Origin: Cryptomeria japonica
Lineage: Eukaryota > Streptophyta > Pinopsida > Cupressales > Cupressaceae
Assembly: GCF_030272615.1 (NCBI RefSeq)
Contig: NC_081410.1
Coordinates: forward strand, 118,179,140-118,243,139
Length of the DNA stretch: 64,000 nucleotides
Direction: 5' to 3'
Below the pieces are notes generated by a model. It searched no databases and had not been told where the DNA came from. It was given only the letters and a program-made list of their open reading frames with translations. This document shows positions 32,175 to 41,767 of the stretch, in pieces. Both the position numbers and the translations under genes were made by a program. Each line of letters starts with the position of its first letter. Within the stretch, counting starts at the first letter, position 1.

Positions 32175-32995
32175 TGTAATGTCCCAACGGCACCCCCAGC
32201 CGTACAACACCTCCCCCGAAGGCTCTCACCCCGTACGGTGGCTAAGAACTCAGTGTACAGTGCTATATCGTACCGTACAACAAACTCCAGGTTGTGCTAC
32301 TCCGTACGAAAACAATTCGTACGGTGGCTACACTCCACCCGTACTGTGGTGTTATGTTGCTCGTACGGCAAGAATGTGACAGTACGATCACTTCCTTCTA
32401 CCCAGCGTACGGTCTAGAGGTCGTACGGTATCAATTCCCTTCCCTCCATGCAATGAATACGGTTGTCGATTCACTACCAACTACTTTCCTTCGTGTATAG
32501 ACAACTCCAGTATTGAGATGCAAAGGGAAACACAAAATATTATGTCATGTAATGCAAGGTAGACAATATAATTAGATTAACACAATTTGGCACAGGAATG
32601 AGCACACCAGACATGCAAGTAGAAATTTAGATTCAATAATGATAGCACTTCAGATTACAATAATCTCGGACTGGGAGCAGAGCAAAGTAGGTTGAGGAGT
32701 TACTCCCACTGAAACCGCGGATGCCAAGTAGGGAGAATCTTCCACCTCTGAAATGGCTGACAACTGAACTCCAACAAGAAGTCGCACATACAGAGAAAAC
32801 ACCAAATTCGCATACCTACAACTAAGACAAACTTAGCCATATAAATGGACTTCGGGAAACTTCCCGAAGGGTTACAAATGGGCCGATAAGGCAAGGTAAA
32901 AACTTAACTAATAAAAGGGCCCGAAATATTTTATTATTAAATTTGGGGCCATACAATAGTCAATTAAATTATTTAATTATATCGGGGACATTACA
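32175..32995 (+). mobile_element. Solo LTR inserted in gag of element G
   Basis: It begins TGTAATGTCCC and ends GGGGACATTACA, flanked by the perfect duplication TATAA (32170-32174 and 32996-33000). Removing it and one TATAA restores the gag frame. The first 280 bases contain about ten GTACGG/CCGTAC motifs. CCATATAAATGG near 32838 could be a TATA box. The strand is not proven; the terminal 12 bases are nearly inverted repeats. Confidence 0.85.
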
Positions 32996-34299
32996 TATAA
33001 CAATATGGGAGGTGAATGGCCAAGATGACAAGGACTACTGGCTGAAGGCATTTCCCACCACCCTTCAGGGGATTGCCATTGATTGGTACACAGATCTCAA
33101 CACTAAGCACGAGGCGAGATGGACTGATCTAAAGAAGGCGTTCGAGGAGTTCAAACTGTAGAGGGATGACAACAAGATTGTAGCAAAAATCTACAATACC
33201 AAGCAGGGTAAAAATGAGAGTGTATGCGCTTACAATCGTAAGCTCAAAGAACTGTTGAACAAAATGGAGAACCAGCTAGCCGACGGGTTGAAGAAGAGGT
33301 GGTTCACTAAGGGATTGATCCCTTTGTTGTGCAAGAAGATGAAAGTAGTGCCTCCATCCTCGTACACTAATGCTTACAATCGGACGATGGACATCAAGAG
33401 TGAAAACAAAACCTCCTCCTGAGGGAAGAGGAAGACCGACAATGACAAGAGCACCTAAGGTAGCAATGACGAAGAATTCAAAACTGTACGAGCCCTTAGA
33501 CGAGATATATTGAGAATGATGAAAGAATTCAAGACCGAGAAAGGAACCAATAAAGAATGTAATGAACTATGGTGTACTGAGTGCAAAATTGAGGGGCACA
33601 CGAAAGGTAATTATCCTAGAGATATGTTTTGTGAGATTTGCCAAATGCTAGGGCATACAATCAAGGAGTGCCCATACAATTTGAAGATGAGAAGTACACA
33701 AGTACTCTTCACACAGGGAGATTCCATCCCATCGAAACCACAAAATGTATTGCCTGGCAGCAATGGAAATAAACAAGTGCAAAATCAAATACTATACGAC
33801 TCCAAAGGATGTCCTATCATACAGTGCCAACAATGTAGCAAATGGGAACACTTTGCGAGAGACTGTCAGAACAAGAAAGAAAATGTACAACTATTGTGCA
33901 AATGGTGTGGATCGGGGAATCATGAAGACACCGACTGCCCAAAGCATAACGGTATTAATATGCTGGATATGGCGGACCAAGAGGAGGCAGTGCTCGCAAT
34001 CACGAGAGCATATTCAAAGAAGGGGATGTATTCAGCCTCTTGTACGGAGAAGGAACAATTCCAAGAAGGTAGAGATGAGGTAGAACAAGTGCTAGCGAAG
34101 GAACGAGTAACCTACAATGGAACTACAAGTATGTCATTGCGGGAGTTAGAGAAGAGCATAGTCCGGTAGGAGCTACAGACAACCGTACCCATCCAGGTGG
34201 CAGACCTTCTTCAAACTATGCCGCAATTGAGAATGGCAATTGCCAACACAGTCAGTGACGACACAGTCATCTAGAAACAATGTAAGCCACACGAGGAAC

Positions 34300-34640
34300 T
34301 GATGATAAAACCACCACCCAAAGGGAATGAGTCCAGTGATCCACTGTTGTTGACAGTAAGCATCGGGAGAAAGCCAGTTGTTGTCAAGATGGAAATAATG
34401 GGCCAAAAGTTAGCAAACACCATCGTCGATAGGGGCTCAGGAGTTAATGTGCTACCGGAAGACACTTGGAAATGTCTGGGGAAGCCGACACTCTAGCCGC
34501 TAACCTTCCACTTGGTAGGTGCTGACCAACACGGCATCGAGCCGTTGGAAACATTGATGACACAAAAAGTAATGATTGGGACACAACAATTTTTCTTGGA
34601 CTTTGTAGTCATCTCGTTGCTAGAAAAAGGCATATGATGC
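34300..34640 (+). pseudogene. Aspartic protease segment of element G
   Basis: The frame opens with LLLTVSIGRKPVVVKMEIMG and carries TIVDRGSGVNVLP near 34420-34455. Relatives usually read DGGSGVN or DTGS here, so the Gly after the catalytic Asp has become Arg. A stop follows within 20 codons and the rest is degraded. The sequence after 34640 only faintly recalls the protease-RT junction of gypsy elements. Confidence 0.7.
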
Positions 34641-34999
34641 ACTCCTTGGGAGGGGATGGTTGATTACAGCCAAGGCAAATCATAACTGGAAGCGGAACAC
34701 ACTCTCGATCAAGAGTTAAGGGAGGAAGCACGTCATCGACTTGAGGAACCAAGTGCTGAGTGAAGAATTGGCAACCTCCCACTTAGAGTCTGAGGGTCGA
34801 GATTTTGGGATGAAGGGAGGACAGGACACAATGGAACCTAATGACGAAGGGGTGCTTGCACTGGAAGATTTCTCTGAGAATGAGATGAGTTCTCTCAATG
34901 GATTATTTCACTGGAAGATGGAGGATTACAAAGTCTTCCACCCCGACTATAACATGCTACAAATTGGTGAAATTGAGGAAGTGCAAAATTAGTAAACGG

Positions 35000-35900
35000 G
35001 CCAAGTCCAAACATTATGTATAGGAACAGGCTCAAGGAAATTGTATAGGGTTAGGCCATATGAGAAGGAGAAGAGAAGTTGCGGGAACAATGAAGGGAAT
35101 TGGGAAGCACGTCATCCATATGCCATATGGGGGCTCTATGAGAAAGGGTCATACAAGTTGAAAGCACGTCATCCTTACAACAAATCTATACAGAATTTGG
35201 AAGCACACCATCTACCTAAGAAGGGTCCCTACGTTGTACGGAATACCAGCCGAACAAGGAGTGAAGACTTGGGGTCCGAAGGGTGTCGTACCACGAATCC
35301 GTACATAGGCAAAATTCAGAAAAGCCACACACACAAACCATACATTGGCAAAGTCAAGGGCTAAACGAAGGGAATAAGGCTCAACCCGTATGAAGGAATC
35401 TGTACGGAAGGAAACACGAAGGCAAGTAAAGACCAAGATGTCATTGTACGGACATGGGACATTCCGTACATCAATGACCAAGATGGCATCACATCAAACC
35501 GCCAGGAGGAAATTGCCACTGTACAGATACCAAACTGCTAGGTGGAAATTCCGTACGGAAAAATTTATTGCCAAGAAGTTGTACAGACACTAAGCTACCA
35601 AGAATTTTCGTACAACTAATTGGTCTAAGGAAAAATTTCGTTCAGACAAGACCGAAGGGATTCACTAGGTGAAGGAAAAATTTCGTATGGACAGGATCAA
35701 AGGGATTGGCTGGCCAAAGGAAAAAATCCATACAAGCAAGATCAAAGGGAATTGTTGGCCGAAGGAAAAAAATTGTACGGACAAGAACGAGTTGAGACCA
35801 CACCATACCTTGAAGGCATCAAGCAACTAGCCAAACCTGCCAACCCGTACAAAGGGATACAAAAGTTGAGCACCATAGGACATATTTGTGGAGTAAGCGT
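35000..35900 (+). repeat. GTACGG-rich 3' region of element G
   Basis: GTACGG, CCGTAC or near variants recur every 20-60 bases. Between 35560 and 35790 an approximately 55-bp unit (GGCCGAAGGAAAAA, TTCGTACGGACAAG, ATCAAAGGGATTG) is repeated about four times. Non-coding. Confidence 0.7.
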
Positions 35901-35904
35901 ATGA

Positions 35905-36236
35905 CGGCAGCACCATGTCATTCCCATACGGCAAGACCAACATGCTATTCCTGTACGACACCAACAGGTCATTATGTACGGCAGCACCAACATGTAATCC
36001 CCATACGGCAACACCAACAAGCCATTCTCATACAGCAGCACCAACAGGTCATTCCCGTACGGCAACACCAACAGGCCATTCCCATACAGCAGCACCAACA
36101 TGTCATCCCCATACAGCAGCACCAACAAGCCATTCTCATACGGCAACACCAACATGTCATTCCCATACGACAGCACCAATATGTCATTCCCATACACAAG
36201 TACCAACATTCCATCCCCAAACGGAATCTTCATCAC
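35905..36236 (+). repeat. 27-bp satellite, about 12 units
   Basis: The unit is close to CATACGGCAACACCAACA plus a 9-base variable tail such as AGCCATTCC. The period is 27 bases, a multiple of three, so all frames stay open and give false repetitive proteins on both strands. The array ends in degenerate copies near 36236. Confidence 0.9.
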
Positions 36237-36554
36237 GTACAACAATACCAACATTTCATTTTTGTACAGCACCATCAGATTTTTGGAGTACTGACTCATA
36301 TCAGCAGGCACGTATGGTACTTTCATTGTCAAATTGTACAGTCGACTCTTCTAGGGCTCATACAACAACTTCATCAATTCAATTCTATGCAACATCTTTT
36401 AGTATGAGGAAGCAAATTCTTCATGAAAAAACAGATTTTAAACACTTCAACACCTCTATTATCGAAGTTTCTCAGTATTGCTTTTGGCGACTTAAAACAT
36501 CAGAAAAATGATGTGCACTATGGAGTTTCGTGCAATTCTGAAGGTCTTAATTTG

Positions 36555-36690
36555 GTGTTAGCGGCGGGGGTGCTGCCCCTCGACCTCGCCCTGTATCACG
36601 ACAAGGAGCGTGCCCTAGGCGCTACCCCAGGACCCCGTGAGGGGCACTGCCCCTCGACCCACAAAGGATGCTGCCCCCAAACCCACATTT
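36555..36690. other. GC-rich tract with short inverted repeats
   Basis: Sequence rich in GGGGGTGCTGCCCCTCGAC-like blocks, very different in composition from its surroundings. It includes GAGGGGCACTGCCCCTC, which can fold on itself. It lies 130 bases upstream of the polypurine tract. Confidence 0.5.
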
Positions 36691-36805
36691 GATTTGGCAA
36701 GTACACTACAAGTCAGGGTTGTCTAGTCCAAGTCATTTTCTGTCATTAGTCTTCCTAGATATTACTTGATGTTTACGTGTCATTGAGAAGATGACTTTTT
36801 CTTTT

Positions 36806-36816
36806 GGGGGGAATGA
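36806..36816 (+). other. Polypurine tract of element G
   Basis: GGGGGGAATGA (36806-36816) directly precedes the TGTACTTGC start of the 3' LTR; a T-rich stretch lies just before it. Confidence 0.75.
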
Positions 36817-37162
36817 TGTACTTGCATAAAATGCCTATTGTTATATTTGATGATATTTGTTACCGACAATGTATTAACTAATTGTATTAAGTGGGTTGTC
36901 ACTGTCGGGTAATTATGTGTCGATTGGTTGATAGTTGTGTACCTCTCGGCAACTATCAGGTCCTTTAAATATGTTGTGTACCGCCAAGGAAGGTAGTATG
37001 GTATAGTTGGATTTATTGTAATCCTTAGCTAACCATCTCTGGTCTTCTTCTCTATAATAATTGCATGTACGAATAAAGATATATTTTATTGTCGTGTCTG
37101 GTATGCATTGTCATGTACATTATTATTTCCTATATTTAATTTATCAATTGTAGCGGTAAACA
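36817..37162 (+). repeat. 3' LTR of element G
   Basis: It begins TGTACTTGCA and ends CGGTAAACA and aligns along its whole length with the 5' LTR. It is followed by the duplication GTCTT. Confidence 0.9.
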
Positions 37163-37379
37163 GTCTTTGGTCTAGAGACAACCTTTGACTCCAAACATGC
37201 ACTAGGTACTATTGTGAAGTTTTCACACATTGCTCCATTGCAAATGGGGACCCCTCTTTTTTGGCTTTTTAGCTTGGCATTTTGTTCTCATTGTCTAACT
37301 TAGCAATAATTTTGTAATCTTTACCCTTTGTGAGTTTCAAGATTGTAAATTGAGGGCATGATAGTTAAGAATGCAAACA

Positions 37380-38045
37380 TGGTTGAAAATTGTCGATGTT
37401 GTTAATAATGTTGAATTGCTGTCAAGGTGTGAAAGTGCAAATATTGTCAAGAGTGTAAAAATGTAGAGTGAAGTACAAATTTGGAAAAGTTACTTGTGAT
37501 TCCGTCAAGAATTGCAAGTGTTACATGCAACCTTGGTATCAATTGTTTGTAATTTGTTCAAAATCAACTTCACATTTTTCATTCAAAATGTTGCAATTTC
37601 TTAGCAAATTGTTGCACCTTTATTGCAAAATGTTGAAATATTGCATTTCTTATTCAAAATGTTAATTTTTTTGCAATTTGCAATTGAAAATGTTAAACAA
37701 GGTCGAATCTCCACTCCAAAATGTTGAAGAACACTTGATTTTCGCCAATGTTGATGAGCTTTAGAAGTCCACCAATGATGTTTTGCGGGAAAATTTTGCA
37801 TTAAGGTTTGAAAATTGTAAAACTTCATCAAACTCTGCCATTCATGAAGGCAAATTGTAAAACCTCCCTCTACGTCCGCCAATTTTTGGGTGGAAAATGT
37901 TAATCAATCATCAAAGTCCACCTTGGCAAGTGCGAAATTGTTGAAAGAGTAAAGTCTGCCACAAAAAATGCTAAACTTGCCTATAGTCCACCATCCAAAA
38001 ACGTTAATGGAGCACCCAAGTCCACCAATGTTGCAGTGTAGACCT
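37380..38045 (+). repeat. AAAATGTTG-type repeats in element D
   Basis: About 14 copies of AAAATGTTG or close variants occur 20-60 bases apart, alternating with GTCCACC blocks. They sit where A and C have the hairpin array. Confidence 0.65.
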
Positions 38046-38220
38046 AAATTCGTAAGGCAAAGCAAGGAATTAATCAGTACAAGTGTGAATTGGATGATTG
38101 AAAGGTGGAGCAATCAAACTCTTATTTATACCCTCAAGCAAGATGGAATTCACACATTAATAGGGTCAACCTGGTCTAGAAAAGAAAACAAAAAAACAAG
38201 TCAAATTCATTAATGAACCT

Positions 38221-38314
38221 GGCCGACCTGATTAGGGCCTCAATGAAACGTGTGAAAACAATTTAAATGTAATCAGGCCGACCAGATTGAAAAAGATAAA
38301 TGAAGGGGTATAAG
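38221..38314 (+). promoter_or_regulatory. Twin GGCCGAC boxes and TATA in element D
   Basis: GGCCGAC at 38221-38227 and 38276-38282 are 55 bases apart, with TATAAG at 38309-38314, 27 bases after the second box. Spacing matches A and C, although here the boxes are in the opposite orientation relative to the TATA. Confidence 0.5.
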
Positions 38315-40225
38315 TATGAGATCATTTAGCAATCATCACTCAGATCATCAAATTCAAATCATCAGCAATAAATCCAACAGCAAAATGCAAGGCAAATAAG
38401 GGGCAGATCAGAGAAGAGCAGATAGGAGCAGACCTGATCAAGAGCGAATCACAGGCATATTCAGGCAGAAAGAGACAAATTCAATCAGATGCAAGCACCT
38501 TTTGAATCAGAATTAAGATGCTGGAGGCAGATGGAGAAGAAAGAAGAGGGATTCAACAAGGCCCTACAAAGGAGTTCACAACATTTGCAAGGACAAGCTC
38601 AAGAATTTCAAAGAGGATGCAACATGAAAGAGACAACAAAAGGAATCAAGGCTTGAGTTCTAGAAAGGACCAAGAACAACATTGCAAATGAAGGGATGAA
38701 ATTCTCTACAACATTGGAAGGATATCAAGGTCGAGAGTTTCTTCAAGTTGACATCATGAAGAAGATAGCGAAACATCTCAACAAGATCAAAGAAAACAAC
38801 ATAAAAACATGGAGGGTTTTACATCAAAGACATCGAAATCAAAGGTTGCTTGGCGTGAAGAACACTCTAACATTTATCAACATTGCAAGTCAAGAATTAG
38901 GATTCATCATCACAAAATCAAGATCAATACCTTGGAGGGAGAAGAACTTTACAAGATGAAGAAAGTGTAATTACAACAAGGACAACACAAGTGAAGAAAT
39001 CAAGTTTCAACGATGCAAGTGAAAGATCAAGAACTAAGATTGCAAATTGGAGAAGTTGTAACAACCTTGAATTTTCTTCGGAAATCCAAGAATCAAGGTC
39101 AGAACAACAAAGGAGTGCACTATAACTATAAGGGATTTCAAGATCAAACATCATCAAAGGAGACAAGTTCAAGAAGTTCAAGATGAGGATGGAAATGCAT
39201 CACAAAGAAGGAAAATTCCAAAACATGAAAATGTGAAACTGAAATGTGATTAAGGAGACAATTTCAAAAGAGTAATCAAAGTTAGAAACTTGATCACGAA
39301 GATGATACAATTTGGGAATATGATCATCACCACATCAGTCAAGCAATTGAAAATGTTGAGTATCAAGAAGTATTGCCCCAGGCACAAACACTTCTTCGTG
39401 ATGATCTACAAAGGCATGATGACGTGGTAGCTAGTCACATTCAACCAATCAGAGGGTTCCACGTTAGCACGTCCAAGTTTGTTGAACCTGACTCATCCAA
39501 TGAAGGAGCAAGTGACATGTGTCATTTCATCAAATATTGTTTACCTTACCTACCTTCTTTTATCATTGGTCCACATTCAATGAAGTAATGTGTCCATTTT
39601 ATTGTAAATTTTTCATTGGTCAAAGGGAGCTGGTTGTAACTAACCCTAATTAGGGTTTCATCATGTAACCCCAATCATTCATCTCAAATCGATTTGAGCT
39701 ATTTAATTCTAATGAGACCTCTATATAAGGCTCAATCCTCTCATTTGCAAAGGTTAATAGTTACTAGTTAGTGAATAAAAAGTAGCAGTAGAGTAGGAAG
39801 AGGAAGCTCGAAGTTGTTGCCAAGACTAGTTGAAATAAGTACTTGATTTCATAGAAGTTATGGTCGATCTTTGTGTTATTTCTACAATTTGCATGGTTCC
39901 TTGTTACTTCTCAAATTTAGTTAAATTTCATTGATCTTAATGGACAAATGCAATAATATGTGATGAATCCCTTGGTTCATACTTTTTGTGGTTTGCTAAT
40001 TGTAAGCGATAATGTAAAGTTATCCTGAACCTCATTATTGTGCTAAGTTTGATTGTGGATACTTGTTCAAGTTGCACCAGCATTCGGTATTTGGATGATG
40101 TATTTGCAGTATGAAAATCTTCCATTTCCTTAGAAGATTGCATCAGTTTTGTGTAGTTATTGTCATCATGATGAAGCAAGGTTGATTTGAAGGAATTTGT
40201 CTATCAAAACATCATCCATTATCAT

Positions 40226-40330
40226 CATACTTGCAGACTTTGCGCTGCCATATGCTGTACAGTGTTCTTATTGCATCATACTTGCAGACTTTGCGTTGTT
40301 ATATGCTGTAAATTGTTCTCATTGCATCAT
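40226..40330 (+). repeat. 51-bp tandem duplication in the tail of element D
   Basis: CATACTTGCAGACTTTGCG starts at 40226 and 40277, followed by a TATGCTGTA block in each unit. Related to the CAAAGACTTGCAG motifs in element E on the opposite strand. Confidence 0.75.
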
Positions 40331-41566
40331 TCTGAAAAGGGTAAATACAAATCTAGAAAATCAAGACTTTGTTTTTGGTTACAGTTTTCCCGTCCCGGAG
40401 GAAGTGACGGAAGTTTTTGTGCTTTCAGGAAACTTCATTTCCTCTCTTGGTTTTATTTTAAATTGCTGCTATTATTACTTCAAAGTTGTTATTTCTTTTT
40501 GGTGAAGAGGAAAGAACATAATCTTTTCTGAAACAAGAGAAAAGGTTGTTGTCCCATCCATTTTAGATTAAATTAGTATTAGTTAAGTGTTAGAAAAGGG
40601 GGAGCCTTCCCTAAATTAGGAGAGTTTATACTCACGTGCTGTGGTTGAAACCACAATTTTCCACATCCTCACGGGTGTACAAAATTTTCAGCCAACAGAT
40701 TCAACTTGTTGGTTTGGGCGCTGTTGACGTGTATTTTGTACACAATCATACACAGAATAAAATACCCAAAGGCATCTTATCCTCTCTTGAATAAAGTCGC
40801 TAACTGCTGAAGATATCGCAAGAAGGATCAGTTAGGATGACTCCAATGTTCTTTTTAGTAGGGTCTCTACGTGTGGATAAGCACCAGTGGTCGTTGTGAT
40901 TGCTGTGTCATCAAGGGGCCTTACGTCGCCGAAGATTTTTCCTAAACTAAACAAGCTTTCAAAAAATGCCAAAAGAGTAGGGTTTGCAAGAGGTCTAATC
41001 TAGTCTAACCCTAAGAATGACTTAATGCGGACAAGACTTGGTGAGATTCTACCAACTTCAATATTGCCATAAATTAACAACTCAATTGAAATTGATGCGA
41101 TCTTCTAAGGTAACAAATGATTTTTCAATACATCAAAGATCAAGGACACTACCACGAAGGTACATATCCAAGATACAACAACGATTGAAGGTTTAAGCGA
41201 TTCAAGTATCTCTAGTCGACCACGCAAGGCGTTCCTACAATCAGCAAGAAGCTAGTGGTTTGGAAAGCGAATCCTACCAAAGATCAAGTCCAACACTTTG
41301 TCCTTCAAATTAACACACTACTTTGATTGAGAATGATTCAAGAAAAATGAACAACCATGAAGATAACCAAGAGAATTGCAACAAAACACCATAACTTCAA
41401 TATTTTATTGATCTCAAAGCCATCATGTACAACAATTGTTTGAATTCCTTTCTCAAAGCTCAATCTTGCTACAAAATAACTTACTTCTAAACTCTATTCT
41501 CTCTAATGCATCAATAATTTCTAACTCTCTCTAATTGATTTATTACAAAATGAAAAGAACTGAGGG

Positions 41567-41656
41567 TATAAATAGCATCCTCAATTACAATGAACGGTCC
41601 AGATTGAAAGAAGATCAATGGCCAAGATTATGACACCTAAACCCTAATTAGGGTTT
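41567..41656 (-). promoter_or_regulatory. 3' promoter of element C (palindrome and TATA)
   Basis: AAACCCTAATTAGGGTTT (41639-41656) lies 64 bases upstream, in element orientation, of the TATTTATA-type box (41567-41575). The polyadenylation signal follows at 41404-41409. Same order and spacing as A. Confidence 0.65.
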
Positions 41657-41767
41657 ATTACAAATAGCCTCCTTTTTACTGAACAATATTAAATGCATAG
41701 CCAAATATTAAATTTGGCACAAAAACCTAGGAGATATAGACCAATGACAATTAAGGTGCCATGTCAT

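Larger units (their letters stand above)
32087..34992 (+). pseudogene. gag: gag-protease relic of element G
   Basis: The start (ATGATG at 32087-32092) begins MMNTKEKQKLPRFTGDG. A solo LTR at 32175-32995 splits the frame after RHCKICI. Beyond it lies a Retrotrans_gag domain (DYWLKAFPTTLQGIAIDWY, 33029-33085), a stop, and the matrix-like tail. Four zinc knuckles follow at about 33568-33943; the first lacks its last Cys (CTECKIEGHTKGNY), the other three keep CX2CX4HX4C. An aspartic-protease segment lies at 34300-34640 with TIVDRGSGVNVLP. Several stops interrupt the frame, and the last open piece ends at 34992. In the family Gag packages element RNA; this copy is dead. Confidence 0.85.
24999..37162 (+). 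mobile_element. Element G: complete nested Ty3/gypsy-type LTR retrotransposon
   Basis: Two LTRs (24999-25339 and 36817-37162) bracket an internal region and are flanked by a perfect 5-bp duplication, GTCTT (24994-24998 and 37163-37167). A PBS follows the 5' LTR and a polypurine tract precedes the 3' LTR. The internal region holds leader repeats, a gag-protease relic, a GTACGG-rich 3' region and a 27-bp satellite. There is no sign of RT, RNase H or integrase, so it is non-autonomous. By eye the LTRs differ at about 30 positions plus indels, so the insertion is old. Element B and a solo LTR inserted into it later. Confidence 0.9.
37210..40697 (+). mobile_element. Element D: non-coding relative of A/B/C
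   Basis: The first 50 bases match A/C (TATTGTGAAG...TTCACACATTG...AATGGGGACCCC), and the end is TCAGCCAACA at 40697. It keeps twin GGCCGAC boxes and a TATAAG (38221-38314), palindrome AACCCTAATTAGGGTT (39642-39657), CTATATAAGG (39721-39730) and AATAAA (39774-39779). The family gene is absent: 38320-39600 is purine-rich and has no recognisable protein. Flanks GGTAC (left) and GATTC (right) do not match, so one boundary may be altered or the duplication has decayed. Confidence 0.65.

Noticed and set aside
32175-32995. DNA transposon, because the ends are inverted repeats
   Set aside because: TG...CA ends, a 5-bp duplication and similarity to other TGTAATGTCCCC units fit a solo LTR better.
35742-36511. 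Repetitive proteins of up to 198 aa on both strands
   Set aside because: They arise because the 27-bp satellite has a period divisible by three; composition is pure repeat.
37205-40702. Target duplication for element D (GGTAC and GATTC)
   Set aside because: Only three of five bases agree; I do not count it as a duplication.
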